DNA from: Rana temporaria
Taxonomy: Eukaryota; Chordata; Amphibia; Anura; Ranidae
Assembly: GCF_905171775.1 (NCBI RefSeq)
Contig: NC_053491.1
Location: 332,857,952 to 332,921,951, forward strand
Direction of reading: 5' to 3'
DNA length: 64,000 nucleotides
Part shown: in pieces, positions 1 to 10,238 of the stretch
How positions within the stretch are numbered: position 1 is the first letter of the stretch
Layout of the letters: each line of letters opens with the position of its first letter
The notes under the pieces: model-generated
Seen by the model: only the letters and a program-made list of their open reading frames with translations
What the model was told of the DNA's origin: nothing
The model's database searches: none
Translations under genes and position numbers: made by a program

Positions 1-152
1 TTCGTGTGCTCTGTTCCCCAGTATCTGATTCCTGTTCCTGTTATCTGACCTGGCTTGTCCTTGACGCTCCTACTTTCTGCCTGCACCTGATCCGGCCTGT
101 TTGACTTTGCATCTGCCTGCTTCTTCTGCTACCTCGCTGCCACCCCTTGCTC
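1..152 (+). repeat. Truncated 5' LTR of the chromovirus
   Basis: This segment matches about 2766-2905 in the 3' LTR, including the stretch TTGACGCTCCT and the later CTACCTCGCTGCCA. Relative to the 3' copy it carries a roughly 8-bp duplication near position 24. Similarity stops at about 152, where protease-coding sequence starts, so the LTR end, primer-binding site and gag have been deleted together. Confidence 0.75.
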
Positions 153-376
153 TCTCCATTTCATTACAGTTGCCAGGAGGGACTATCCAGACTTCCGCTA
201 TAATTGATTCCGGTTTTGTGGACTTATCCTTTGCTGCAAAACATTGTATTCCACTTCAACCCAAAACACTTTCCGTCCATCTGGTCGATGGGTCCACTAT
301 TAACTCCGGGGCAGTTACGCAGGAAACTATTCCTCTACCTACCACCATTGCCAAGGATCACCGAGAACTATTGTGA
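140..376 (+). pseudogene. Retropepsin-like protease fragment
   Basis: An open segment of about 80 residues contains LQLPGG, then IIDSGFVDLSF, which sits where the D-S/T-G active-site triad of a retroviral-type aspartic protease is expected, followed by a VHLVDGST flap-like segment. The frame ends at a TGA at 374. The residues after DSG (FVD) differ from the usual A or S, so activity is doubtful. It is the first surviving coding part of the deleted chromovirus; gag is absent upstream. Confidence 0.65.
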
Positions 377-574
377 CTGGGTGCCATTGCTTCTCCTTTG
401 TTCCCGATCATCCTCGGCATGCCCTGGCTGAGAGCTCATAATCCCCTGCATCAACTGGGCCACAGAAGAAATCACGTTTCTTTCTCCCTACTGCGTCCAG
501 CACTGCTTACGAATCCCTTGTGACCAGCCTTCTTTACTATTCTGAGGCTTGTCAATCCGTACCCACAGTTTATC

Positions 575-1012
575 ACGATTTCCTTGACGTATTCAGCAAG
601 AAAGGGGCAGAGTCTCTCCCTCCTCATCGGCCCTACAATTGTCCAATCGAACTCCTTCCCGAAGACTAAACAAGGTGCCAGATTCTGTTGGTCTCTGGAG
701 GCTCAGACTGCCTTCGAGACTCTGAAAAAGCTGTTAGCCTGCTTCTGTCCTGAAGCATCCTGATTCGGCCCAGCCATATGTCTTAGAGGTGGACACATCT
801 GAAACAGCGGTTGGAGCTATACTTTCTCAGAGGCAGGGACCCAAGGCTCTGCTGCACCCAGTTTTTTCTCGCAAGTTGTCAAATGCTGAAAAGAATTATT
901 ATGTCGGGGATCGTGAACTTCTAGCGATCAAAGCTGCACTGGAGGAATGGAGGCATCTATTAGAAGGGGCTGCACACCCGATTTTAATCTATACAGACCG
1001 CAACAAATCTAG
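575..1012 (+). pseudogene. RT start and RNase H fragments with RT core deleted
   Basis: Positions about 575-668 encode a segment (LDVFSKKGAESLPPHRPYN) typical of the lead-in to chromovirus reverse transcriptase. It ends at a stop, and about 780-1012 encodes RNase H (VDTSETAVGAILSQ, then FSRKLSNAEKNY and DRELLAIKAALEEWRHLLEG). The fingers and palm with the catalytic YxDD box are absent. A short bridge (about 690-735) encodes the connection segment AQTAFETLKKLL. The RNase H frame is lost after about 1012. Internal deletion is the simplest explanation. Confidence 0.7.
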
Positions 1013-1035
1013 AATATCTGAAGACTGCAAAGAGA

Positions 1036-1824
1036 TTGAAACCCCGGCAGGCCAGGTGGGCACTTTTCTTTTCTAGATTTACCTTCCATTTAACATACAG
1101 GCCTGGATCAAAAAACACAAAACCTGATGCATTGTCACGCATGTTCAGCAAGTCACAAGAAATCTCCCCTCCAGATACCATTCTGTCGTCCGGAAACTTC
1201 CTCCTATTACAAGGGGAATTAATGACCCAAATCAAACAAGCTTCAGTAGGAAGCCCCTCGCCACCCGGGATCACCTTACTAGCAAGAGATGGGCTACTTT
1301 GGTATGGAGACAAAGTCTTTGTACCAGAGGGTCTGCGAATCTCCACCTTGGGCTTGTGCCATGACCACATGCTTGCAGGACATTTTGGCATTAACAAAAC
1401 GTCCGAACTGATGCAACGAACATTTTGGTGGCCCGGAATGGAGAAAGACTGTAAAAAGTATGTAGAATCATGTACCACTTGTATCCGCAACAAAAACAGC
1501 AGATCCAAGGCTTGGGGTCTGTTAAAGCCACTTCCGGTTCCGAGTAGACCTTGGCAGATGATTTCCATAGACTTTATCGTGGAGCTGCCCCCATCCGAGG
1601 GCTACAATACTATTTTTGTGGTCGTCGACCGCCTGTCCAAGATGACCCATTTTCTCCCTATGAAGGGCACTCCCTCTGCACAAGAGACTGCACAAACCTT
1701 TATCAGAGAGATTATAAGGCTTCACGGAGTTCCGGCAAACATAGTTTCCGACAGAGGGGTCCAGTTCACCTCCAGGTTCTGGAGGTCTTTGTGCGAATCT
1801 CTGGGAATTGAACTTTCATTCTAA
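1036..1824 (+). pseudogene. Ty3/gypsy integrase (truncated)
   Basis: A 262-codon open stretch. The first part is the RNase H tail (TYRPGSKNTKPDALSR). Next comes an HHCC zinc-binding region (HDHMLAGHFGINKT, then CTTCIRNK) and a DDE core: MISIDFIVELPP holds the first Asp and NIVSDRGVQFTSRFW the second. The frame ends at 1822-1824 before the catalytic Glu. About 350 bp of scrambled sequence follow before the chromodomain, so the C-terminal half of the catalytic core is disrupted. Zinc ligands and two of the three catalytic acids remain. Confidence 0.85.
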
Positions 1825-2173
1825 TCAGCCTATCATCCGCAAAACTAATAAACAAACAGAAAGGACCAATCAAACACTCGAACAATATCTTTGCTGTTTC
1901 TCTTCATTTTCACGAATTCTACAACATTTCTGTTCATTCAGCCACAAAGCAATCGCCTTTCTTCGCAAACTATGGTTTTCATCCTTCTTTTCTATTCAAC
2001 ACAATTCCAGAGTGCTCTGTACCTGCTGTTCTTGAAACGATGTACTTTTTTTAATACCAACAATAAATTGTTACAGGAAACAATGGCCAAGACCCAGGCC
2101 TGCAACAAAGAAGTCTTTAAAAGAAGAGAAGGGGGGAATCACTTGCCCCACGAAGAAACTGAGACCTAAGTTC

Positions 2174-2563
2174 ATGGGGCCATTCCCTGTGAAGAAACGG
2201 ATCAACAATGTTGCATACGAGCTGGAACTACTGGACTCTTTCAGGATCCATCCCATATTTCATGTAACCCTACTAAAACCCGCTATCCCTGATCCGTTTC
2301 CTGGTCGAGATGTTGCTCCACCTGAACCTGTGCTGGTAGACGGTGAGGAGGAGTTCAAAGTAGAGGCGGTATTAGATTGCAGGAAGAGGAGGAATCAGGT
2401 TCAGTACCTAATTAAGTGGAGGGGATATGGACCGGAGGACAACTCCTGGGAACCGGAGGGCAACATTCATGATCAAGAGCTCATCCAAACCTTCAAGAAC
2501 GCTCATCCTGACAAAGTGGCCAGATTGGGCATCCGGAGGCTGCCTGTTAGGAGGGGGCAATGT
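2174..2563 (+). pseudogene. Integrase C-terminus with chromodomain
   Basis: The segment starts with a GPY/F-like module (MGPFPVKKRINNVAYELELL, then FRIHPIFHVTLLKP), followed by a chromodomain: FKVEAVLDCRKR, VQYLIKWRGYGPEDNSWEP and a C-terminal helix ending near NAHPDK. The aromatic cage positions appear intact (the Y in QYLIKW, the W of KWRGY and the W in NSWEP). In chromoviruses this domain tethers integrase to methylated histone H3. The reading frame runs on into the 3' LTR, as is usual for the group. It is separated from the integrase core by disrupted sequence. Confidence 0.85.
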
Positions 2564-2990
2564 CAGGAAGGGCATGCCAACATCCAAGATGGCAGCCGTA
2601 GAAGACGGGCTGTAACTTCAACTCCTGCCAGAACGCCGCTGGTGCGCATGCCCGCGCCTGCGCGCGTGCACGCACCACAGCGTGCAACCCGTGACAGTCT
2701 TGGCGCCAGACAGGCTATTTAAACTGGGTCAGTACCCAGACTCAGGTGCTGTCCGTTCTACAGCGTTCGTGTGCTCTCTTCCCCAGTACCTGTTCCTGTT
2801 ATCTGACCCGGCTTGTCCTTGACGCTCCTGCTTTCTGCCTGCACTTGATCCGGCCTGCTTGATTTTGCATCTGCCTGCTCCTTCTGCTACCTCGCTGCCA
2901 GCCCAACACTTACCCGGCCTGTACTCTCCGTGGGGGCACTCAATGCGGGGAGGAGCCAGGAGCACCTCTGGGGGACCACAGAAGAGGAGG
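2561..2990 (+). repeat. 3' LTR of the chromovirus (right end approximate)
   Basis: A purine tract (GGAGGGGGCAA, 2550-2560) directly precedes TGTCAGG at 2561, the expected polypurine tract and TG start. A TATA-like box (CTATTTAAAC) lies at about 2714. The U5-side part matches the window's first 152 bases. The 3' boundary cannot be fixed because the 5' LTR copy is truncated; similarity is verifiable only to about 2905. Confidence 0.65.
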
Positions 2991-3599
2991 ATCAGGGCCA
3001 CTCTGTTCAAAACCCTTGGACAAAGGGGGTAAGCATAAAATGTTTGTTATTTTAAAGAAAATAAAACAAACCTTTACTATCACTTTAAGAGCTTGAAAGA
3101 AATTGGACAGCAGCAGGAAATTTTGCATCAATGAGAACAGGGACAACCACATAGAACTAATGGCCAATTTCTATCTGCCATTTAAAGCAAGCCTATTACT
3201 GTTTAATGAAAAAGCAGATATCACTGCTAAAGCTTGTAAAAAATCGTTTTTTTTTTTAACTAAAATTAATCAGATACAAATGCTGCTGCTGTATGTAAGC
3301 CAAGCAATGTGTAAAAGAAAAAAAGAAAAACACTGCAAAATATATGCTGCCAATGAATGCTGTTGAGACTGTGAGTAAAAAGCTTCATAACACTACAAAC
3401 TGCTTTAGGTCACCCACAAGGATTGAAGGATTTTCCCTTTAAAGCTGAATTAAAAATCCCTCTCTCTACCCATTGAACAGTATTTAAAAAAATATTTTGC
3501 ATCACTACTCTATGGCTGTCCCATATGACTGTGCACAGTTTCCTATGCCTTTTGTCACAGTAGTCTGCCTATTAGCCAAAAATGGGCAGAGTTTAAGAA
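2991..3599. other. Non-coding, nothing recognised
   Basis: AT-rich sequence with short A and T runs. The open frames are short and not protein-like. I see no terminal repeats, RNA gene or splice-flanked exon here. Confidence 0.5.
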
Positions 3600-3711
3600 C
3601 AAGGATTGTACATAGAACAATATTGGACCTCTGAAAAGTATAAGCATGCATATGTACTCAGTACTTGGTTGGGGCCCCTTTTGAAGCAATACTGCCTCAA
3701 TGTGTCGTGGA

Positions 3712-4829
3712 ATGCAATACTGTGCAATACCCCCCCTACAATACTCTGCATACCCCCTATAATACTCTGCAATACCCCCCCTGCGCAATACTCTGCATAC
3801 CCCCGGCAATACTCTGCATACCCCCCTGCGCAATACTCTGCATACCCCCCTGCGCAATACTCTGCATATCCCCCTGCGCAATACTCTGCATATCCCCCTG
3901 CGCAATACTCTGCATATCCCCCTGCGCAATACTCTGCATACCCCCCTGCGCAATACTCTGCATACCCCCCTGCGCAATACTCTGCATACCCCCCTGCGCA
4001 ATACTCTGCATACCCCCCTGCGCAATACTCTGCATATCCCCCTGCGCAATACTCTGCATACCCCCTCCGAAATACTCTGCATACCCCCCCCCTGCGAAAT
4101 ACTCTGCATACTCCCCCCTGCGAAATACTCTGCATACCCCCCCCTGCGAAATACTCTGCATACCCCCCCTGCAAAATACTCTGCATACCCCCCCTGCGCA
4201 ATACTCTGCATACCCCCCCCTGCGCAATACTCTGCATACCCCCCTGCGCAATACTCTGCATACCCCCCTGCGCAATACTCTGCATACCCCCCTGCGAAAT
4301 ACTCTGCATACCCCCCTGCGCAATACTCTGCATACCCCCCTGCACAATACTCTGCATACCACCCCCTGCGCAATACTCTGCATACTCCCCCTGCTCAATA
4401 CTCTGCATACCCCCCTGCGCAATACTCTGCATTACTCCCCGGCAATACTCTGCATTACTCCCCGGCAATACTCTGCATTACTCCCCGGCAATACTCTGCA
4501 TTACCCCTGCACAATTACTCTGCAATACCCCCCGCACCAATACTCTGCAATACCCCCACACCAATACTCTGCAATACCCCCACACCAATACTCTGCAATA
4601 CCCCCGCACCAATACTCTGCAATACCCCCGCACCAATACTCTGCAATACCCCCGCACCAATACTCTGCAATACCCCCGCACCAATACTCTGCAATACCCC
4701 CGCACCAATACTCTGCAATACCCCCACACCAATACTCTGCAATTCCCCAACACCAATACTCTGCAATACCCCGGCTAATACTCTGCAATACCCCGGCTAA
4801 TACTCTGCAGTACCCAGAAAATACTCTGG
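3712..4829. repeat. Minisatellite, about 23-24 bp unit
   Basis: Roughly 45-50 tandem units. The first two thirds are variants of CAATACTCTGCATACCCCC plus TGCG. From about 4430 the unit changes to CAATACTCTGCAATACCCCC with CAC or GCAC. Units differ by single substitutions and by C-run length, giving a gradient from one subtype to the other. Because many units are a multiple of three, long frames stay open on both strands; these are artefacts of the repeat. Confidence 0.95.
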
Positions 4830-4895
4830 GAAAAAAATGCGTTTTAACCACTTCCCGCCCGCCGGCCGTCATGACGTCCTTGACTTTGTGCAGGG

Positions 4896-4940
4896 ATATC
4901 TAAATGATGCCTGCAGCTACAGGCATCATTCAGATATCAT
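4896..4940. repeat. Hairpin near element end
   Basis: ATATCTAAATGATGCCTG pairs with CAGGCATCATTCAGATAT around a 6-base loop, with one mismatch in 18. Confidence 0.7.
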
Positions 4941-5138
4941 TTTTTTCAGCCGGCGATTCCCTACACCATAAGAACGATCATGGCCGCTGTTCCGCCTCTT
5001 GATTGTTCTTACAGGAGGCGAAAGGGGACGTCTCCCCTCCCTTCTCCCTCCGGTGCCTCTTCTGACTCACCGCTACGATCGAAACCAGGATCGTTTTATT
5101 TTTTTAAATTTTTCTTTCAGGCTTCCCAGCCTAGAGGT

Positions 5139-5169
5139 GAGATGTGGGGTCTTATTGACCCCACATCTC
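5139..5169. repeat. 13-bp perfect hairpin
   Basis: GAGATGTGGGGTC and GACCCCACATCTC flank a 5-base loop (TTATT). Confidence 0.85.
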
Positions 5170-5194
5170 ACTGTAAAGAGGACCTGTCATGCTA

Positions 5195-5238
5195 TATTCC
5201 TATTACAAGGGATGTTTACATTCCTTGTAATAGGAATA
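5195..5238. repeat. 16-bp perfect hairpin, covarying with 62103-62146
   Basis: The left arm TATTCCTATTACAAGG (5195-5210) and right arm CCTTGTAATAGGAATA (5223-5238) are exact reverse complements around a 12-base loop. The flanks ACCTGTCA upstream and AAAAGTGATCAAAA downstream are shared with a diverged copy at 62103-62146. Between the two copies three stem positions changed on both arms. Confidence 0.85.
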
Positions 5239-6692
5239 AAAGTGATCAAAACATTTATTTTTGGGGAAAAACGTATCAAACTAAAATAAATAAAGTGAAA
5301 TGAACAATAAATTTTTTTTTTTTTTTTTTAAAGCGCCCCTGTTCCTGTGTGCACGTATACAGAAGCGACCGCACACGCAAGTCCCACCCACATATGAAAA
5401 CGGTGTTCAAACAACACACGTGAGGTATCGCTGCGAACGTTGGAGCAAGAGCAATACTTTTGGCCCTAGAGCTCTTCTCCACCTAAAAAGATGTAACCAG
5501 TAAAAATATTTAAAGCGTCGCCTATGGGGATTTTTAAGTAGCGAAGTTTGCCGCCATTCCACAAGCGTGTGCAATTTTGAAGGGTGACATGTTGGGTATC
5601 TATTGACTCGGCGTAACTTCATCTTTCATATTATGCAAAAACATTGGGCTAACTTTAATGTTTTTTTTTTTTTAAAAGCACAAAACCGTTTTATTTCCAA
5701 AAAAACACATTCGAACAATTGCTGCGAAAATAACGTGCGCAATAAAAAGTTGCAACGACAGCCATTGTATTCTCTAGGGTTTTTTCTAAAAAAGCATATA
5801 TAATGTTTTGGGGTTCTATGTAATTTTTTAGCAAATAAATGATGATTTTTCCATGTAGGAGAGGAATGTCAGAATTGGTCTGGGTGTTCCAGAACGCCTG
5901 ATGGTGCTCCCTGCATGTCGGGCCTCTGTATGTGGCCACGCTGTGTAAAAGTCTCACACATTTGGTATCGGCATACTCGGGAGGAATAGCAGAATGTGTT
6001 TTGGGGTGTAATTAGTGTTATGCATATGCTGTGTGTGAGAAATAACCGGCGAATATGAACATTTTGTTAAAAAAAAAAAAAAAAAAAAAAATCTTGATTT
6101 TGCAAAGAATTGTGGGAAAAAATTACAACTTCTAAAAACTCACCATGCCTCTTTCTAAATACCTTGGAATGTCTTCTTTCCAAAAAGGGGTCATTTGGGG
6201 GGTATTTGTACTTTTCTGGCTTGTTAGGGTCTCAAGAAATGAGAGAGGCTGTCGGTACATCAGATGTGATCAAATTGATCAATTTTCAGTAATTGGTACC
6301 ATAGCTTGTAGACCCTATAACTTTCACCCAGACTAAATAATAACCCAATTTTTTTTTTTTTTTACCAAAGATATGTAGCAGTATACATTTTAGGCCAAAT
6401 TTATGAAAAAAAAATACTTTTTTGCAAAATGTTATAATAGAAATGAAGAAAAATTCATTTTTTTTACAAAATTTTCTTTCTTTTTTCATTTATAGCGGAA
6501 AAAATAAAAACCGCAGAGGTGATCAAATACCACCAAAAGAAAGCTCTATTTGTGGGAAAAACAGGACAAAAATTTCATTTGGTTACAGTGTTGTATGACT
6601 GAGTTATTGTCATTCAAAATGTGAGAGCACCAAAAGCTGAAAATTGGTCTGGTTATTAAGGGTGTTTAAGTGCCCAGTTGTCAAGTGGTTAA

Positions 6693-6832
6693 AAACAAAA
6701 GTGAAACTGTAGGCACATTATATGATTGAATTTAATCTATTTTTAAAAGGAATCAGTTAACTTTTATGTCTCTATACCCTGTAAACAGTCATTTCAGCAA
6801 AAATATTTTTTTCCTTTAGTGACCCTTTAATG
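6693..6832 (-). repeat. Fragment of dispersed repeat R (inverted copy at 42794-42930)
   Basis: Reading the minus strand, this matches the start of the repeat at 42794. Shared strings in plus orientation here include TTTTTAAAAGGAATCAGTTA and CCCTGTAAACAGTCATTTCA. The TTAA-flanked element at 4844-6692 abuts it on the left. Confidence 0.75.
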
Positions 6833-7408
6833 AAGCACAGTGGACCAACACTAGCAGATGACATGGCTCCCCAAATCAACACAGACTGTGGAAACTTCAC
6901 ACTAGACTTCAAGCATCTTGCAGTGTGTGGCTCTCCATTCTTCCTCCATATTCTGGGTCCTTGGTTTCCAAATGAGATGCAAAATTTGCTCTCATCAGAA
7001 AAGAGGACTTTGGACAAACCAGGTCTGGTTTTCTTTAGACCAGGTAAGATGCTTCTGACGTTGTTTGTTGTTCAGGAGTGGCTTGACAAGAGAAATACCA
7101 CATTTGAAGCCCATGTTCAGGATCTGTCTGTGTGTGGTGGCTCTTGATGCACTGACTCCAGCCTCAGTCCACTCCTTGTGAAAGTCCCCAACACTTTTGA
7201 ATGGCCTTTTCCTGACAATCCTCTCAAGGCTGCGGTCATGCCTGCTGCTTGTGCACATTTTTCTTCCACACTTTTCCCTTCCACATAACTTTCTATTAAT
7301 ATGCTTTGATACAGCACTTTGGGAACATCCAACTTATTTTGCAATTACCTTTTGAGGCAAATCAATGATGGTTTTCTGCACAACTGTCAGGTCAACAGTC
7401 TTTCCCAT
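6833..7408 (-). pseudogene. Tc1-like transposase, truncated and frameshifted
   Basis: On the minus strand an ATG at 7408 opens a helix-turn-helix half (SSRHDRSLERIVRKRPFKS, then SRATTHRQIL), followed in another frame by the start of the DDE catalytic domain (LFSDESKFCISFGNQGPRIW, then VLIWGAMSS). LFSDES carries the first catalytic Asp. Frames overlap at about 6995-7017, showing at least one frameshift. The second Asp and the third acidic residue are lost where the element is interrupted at about 6833. Family transposases are about 340 aa; about half remains. Confidence 0.8.
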
Positions 7409-7672
7409 GATTGTGATTCCTACTGAACCAGACTGAGAGACAATTTAAAGGCTCAGGAACCCTTTGCAGGTGTTATGGCTTAATTAGCTGATTAGAGTGG
7501 GGCACTTTGAGCCTAGAATATTGCATCTTTTTACAATATTCTAATTTTCTGAGATTGTGGATTTGGGGTTTTCATGAGCTGTAAGCCATAATCATCACAA
7601 TTATGACAATTCACGGCTTGAACTATCTTGCTTTGCATGTAATGAGTCTATCTCATATATTAGTTTCACCCT

Positions 7673-8209
7673 TTAAAGTGGAGTTCCACCCATAAATATA
7701 ACATTACATCAGTAGTTTTAAAAAAATGTCATTAGTCCTTTAAGAATTTTTTTTTTTTTTTTTAGATGCCTTCAAAGTGTTGTTGCTAGGCAGAATAGTT
7801 AATCTTCCCTCTTCCTGCACCTAGGTGCTTAAGCTTCCTAACCTACACCGCACAGACTCCTGGGAATGTAGTGGGTGTAACTTTCCAGGAGTCTGTGCAC
7901 TCCCCAGTCTCGAAGAATCATGTGACTTGGACAGTACATGTGCTGAAACCTATTACACTGCTTGTGCAGCACTGAGCATTTGCGAGATCTGCAAGGCTGA
8001 AATCCAGGAAGTCATACAGTCTGGCTTCATGATGCCCACACTTAAGATGGCCCCAGTCAATTTCTATTTTATAAAGTGTCTAAATGCTGTAACAACCTAA
8101 CAAAACGGACCTTAGTTTACAGACTAACTTTACTAGAATACATTAAGCTTGTGTATTACAGGGGTATTTATATTTAAAAAGTGAAATTGTGGCCTGAACT
8201 CCACTTTAA
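7673..8209. mobile_element. TTAA-flanked MITE inside the Tc1 terminus
   Basis: Ends are TTAAAGTGGAGTTCCACCC and GAACTCCACTTTAA, giving a terminal inverted repeat of about 12 bp behind TTAA on both sides. Removing it restores a continuous Tc1-type end, so TTAA is the duplicated target. No coding capacity is seen. A relative with the same AGNGGAGTTCCACCC terminus lies at 38267-38734. Confidence 0.75.
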
Positions 8210-8276
8210 GTTGCATTAGTGAAATAAATGAACTTTTGCACAATATTCAAATTTTTCGAGTATCACCTGTATATAT

Positions 8277-8867
8277 TGTGACAGGAAGTAAGGTAAATCT
8301 GTGGGTGTTGTCACAGATGGGAGATACATGTCTGCCTTGTTTAGACAATACACCAATTATTATCAGGCGTCGGCTGCAGAAGTAGCCAGAAAGGTTTAAG
8401 GGCGTTGGAAAACTTCAAATGTTCAGAATGAGACAATTAAGGCCTCTATAAGTAATCCAGAGGATTACTACTGACTGCTGCATCCTGAGGCTTTTTGAGT
8501 GAAGGAGAGCAGTGAACAGAATACTTCTGAAGAGGGGAGGTGTTGTTGATTTTTCTGTGTGAAAAAAATCAAAAAGAGACTATTGTTTTCTGCTGTAGGA
8601 CCAGCAGTGTCTGCCCAGCACTAGCCTGTGCCAGACTCCATAGATAGGGTCCTGTGTGGTGAAGGTAGATGCCCCAAAGTGGCCAGGGTTTATTTTATGT
8701 ATGATTTTGTTTATGCTGTTTGGATGCTTGCACTTGTTTCCAGCAAGATGGAAGAATAAACCAAAATCTTTGTTTTCAACCGTCTTCGACTGCCTTTCTA
8801 TATAAATTCAGTGTGTAGTGAACCCATCCAGGAGGTCACACACCCTGCTACCGAGCTAACCCCTTAC

Positions 8868-8870
<3 letters not shown>
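8277..8870 (+). mobile_element. Candidate solo LTR (594 bp)
   Basis: The segment starts TGTGACAGG and ends CCTTACACA (TG...CA). It contains a TATA-like CTCTATAAGT at about 8443 and a polyadenylation signal AATAAA at 8755, in U3-R-U5 order. ATAT lies on both sides, but in TA-rich sequence this is weak as a duplication. No internal retroelement sequence is attached, which suggests recombination to a solo LTR. The family is not identified. Confidence 0.5.
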
Positions 8871-8932
<62 letters not shown>

Positions 8933-8943
8933 CAGTCAGTGTA

Positions 8944-8986
<43 letters not shown>
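8871..8986. repeat. (TA)n microsatellites with spacer
   Basis: Two (TA)n tracts (8871-8930 and 8946-8986) are separated by TGCAGTCAGTGTAGA. A similar spacer, CAGTGCAGTCAGTGTA, recurs beside the (TA)n at 18610, on the far side of the gypsy element. Confidence 0.95.
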
Positions 8987-8987
<1 letters not shown>

Positions 8988-9021
8988 TTCAGGCAGTGTA
9001 GTATATATCGATTTATATATA

Positions 9022-9484
9022 CAGTATCTCACAAAAGTCCTAAACCCCATTGGGCATCTGTGGGGAATCCTCAAATGGAAGGTGGAGAAGCGCAAGGTCT
9101 CTAAGATCCATCAGCTCTGTGATGTCGTCATGGAGGAGTGGAAGAGGACTCCAGTGGCAACCTGTGAAGCTCTGGTGAACTTCATACCCAAGAAGGTTAA
9201 GGCAGTGCTGGAAAATAATTGTGGCCACACAAAGCATTGATACTTTGGTCCCAATTTGGACATTTTCTCTTATGGATGTACTTACTTTTGTTGCCAGCGG
9301 TTTATACATTAATGGATGTGTGTTAAGTTATTTTGAGGGGACAGCAAATTTACACCGTTATACAAGCTGTACACTCACTTCTTTACATTGTAGCAAAGTG
9401 TAATTTTTTCAGTGTTGTCACATAAAAAGGTATAATAAAATATTTACAAAATGCGAGGGGTGTACTCACTTTTGTGAGATACTG
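9022..9484 (+). mobile_element. Internally deleted Tc1-like transposon
   Basis: Perfect 17-bp terminal inverted repeats CAGTATCTCACAAAAGT (9022-9038) and ACTTTTGTGAGATACTG (9468-9484) are flanked by TA. The left terminus is fused directly to the last part of the transposase gene, so most of the element was removed by internal deletion. It sits among (TA)n tracts, the natural target of this superfamily. Confidence 0.9.
9040..9240 (+). pseudogene. Tc1 transposase C-terminal remnant
   Basis: Sixty-six codons followed by TGA at 9238-9240. The segment opens with LNPIGHLWGILKWKVEKR. In the family the third catalytic residue lies in a DLNPIE-type motif; here the acidic position reads G, so catalysis would be lost even if the rest were present. 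The N-terminal DNA-binding region and first two Asp residues are deleted. Confidence 0.85.
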
Positions 9485-9488
9485 TATA

Positions 9489-10194
9489 TACCGTATTTAT
9501 CAGCTTATAACATGCACCCCAATTTTAAGAGGGAAGTTTAAGGAAATAATGTTTTGACAGGCCCACATCCAGTACACAGCCCCCCTCTCCCTGCACAGTA
9601 CACAGCCCCCCGTCCAGTATACAGCCCCCTCCCCCATCCAGTATACAGCCCCCCCCCCTGCACAGTACACAGCCCCCATCCAGTACACATCCTCCCATCC
9701 AGTATACAGCCCCCATCCAGTATACAGCCCCCTCCCCCTGCAAACTGCACAGCCCCCCCCCCTGCACCCCCAGGAGACCACCAGTCTCCTGGGACAGCAC
9801 TGCCAGCATTCTCTACACATAAGAAAAAAAATCACTGCCTGGTCACATGACTGCTCTCCTCTGATGTTACACAGATGGTCGTGTGACCGCTCTCCTCCTT
9901 AAAACTAAAGCTACACTCGGAGAAGGAGGAGCAGGAGGAGCAGGAGGAGGAGAGCAGCCAGAAAAAAAAAGAGCTATTGAAATATTTACATGGTTTGTTT
10001 TTACAATGACACTGACACAGGAGGAGCAGTGTATGAGAAGGGGCTGGCAAGTGATTTTTTCAACCACCCCAATGGGTGGTTTACCGCCCGATCCCCGCCC
10101 CCTGTTGATAAAACATAGTATTGGCGTATAACACACAGGCACTGTTTCCCCTCTGTTTTCAGGGGAAAAAAATCGCGTGTTATGCACCGATATA

Positions 10195-10196
<2 letters not shown>
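9489..10196. mobile_element. Inverted-terminus element with C-rich minisatellite
   Basis: The left end (ACCGTATTTATCAGCTTATAA) and right end (read inverted, GTATATATCGGTGCATAACA) form an imperfect terminal inverted repeat of about 23 bp. A second internal copy of the same motif occurs near 10119 (GGCGTATAACACAC). The interior carries a C-rich minisatellite and purine-rich sequence. Superfamily not assigned. Confidence 0.5.
9562..9770. repeat. C-rich minisatellite
   Basis: About a dozen imperfect units of CAGTACACAGCCCCC or CAGTATACAGCCCCC with variable C runs and occasional CATC spacers. Confidence 0.85.

Positions 10197-10233
<37 letters not shown>
10193..10233. repeat. (TA)n microsatellite, gypsy insertion site
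   Basis: A TA tract abutting the 3' LTR of the gypsy element; the tract resumes at 18601 beyond the 5' LTR. Confidence 0.9.

Positions 10234-10238
<5 letters not shown>

Larger units (their letters stand above)
1..2990 (+). mobile_element. Internally deleted Ty3/gypsy chromovirus
   Basis: Two copies of an LTR segment (1-152 and about 2766-2905, same order, a few mismatches and one small indel) bracket fragments of protease, RT start, RNase H, integrase and chromodomain, in the order expected of a Ty3/gypsy chromovirus. Gag and the primer-binding region are missing, because the 5' LTR runs directly into protease-like sequence at about 153. Most of RT is also missing. At under 3 kb it is far below the 5 kb or more usual for such elements. 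Frames are broken by stops and shifts, so it cannot encode its own proteins. The left end lies outside the window. Confidence 0.85.
4844..6692. mobile_element. TTAA-flanked non-autonomous element (1.85 kb)
   Basis: The element begins TTAACCACTTCCCG and ends CAAGTGGTTAA, giving short inverted termini (CCACTT/AAGTGG) inside TTAA duplications, the target of piggyBac-type transposons. No transposase is present. The interior holds several hairpins, A and T runs, and a distal segment (about 6470-6690) that recurs at about 36300-36540 and, inverted, at about 56240-56440. I call it piggyBac-like from the TTAA site only; the termini are short. Confidence 0.55.
3600..8276 (-). mobile_element. Tc1-like transposon split by nested insertions
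   Basis: Three separated pieces, 3600-3711, about 6833-7672 and 8210-8276, read in the order and orientation of one Tc1/mariner family I recognise. The left piece contains the block around GTACTCAGTACTTGG, the middle carries the transposase on the minus strand, and the right ends in a terminus-like TATCACCTGTA. Inserted material between the pieces is a minisatellite, a TTAA-flanked element, a dispersed repeat and a second TTAA-flanked element. The left terminal repeat is not found. Part of the transposase gene is deleted between the first two pieces. Confidence 0.7.

Noticed and set aside
3712..4829. Possible CRISPR-like array
   Set aside because: Units are contiguous with no unique spacers and the sequence is clearly eukaryotic; it is a minisatellite.
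3555..4903. Long open frames of 221-412 codons on both strands (repeated SAYPPAQY, GGMQSIAQ and similar)
   Set aside because: They translate a minisatellite whose units are multiples of three; several frames are open at once on both strands, so they carry no coding evidence.
8811..9095. Frames encoding IYIYIY runs
   Set aside because: Translation of (TA)n microsatellite.
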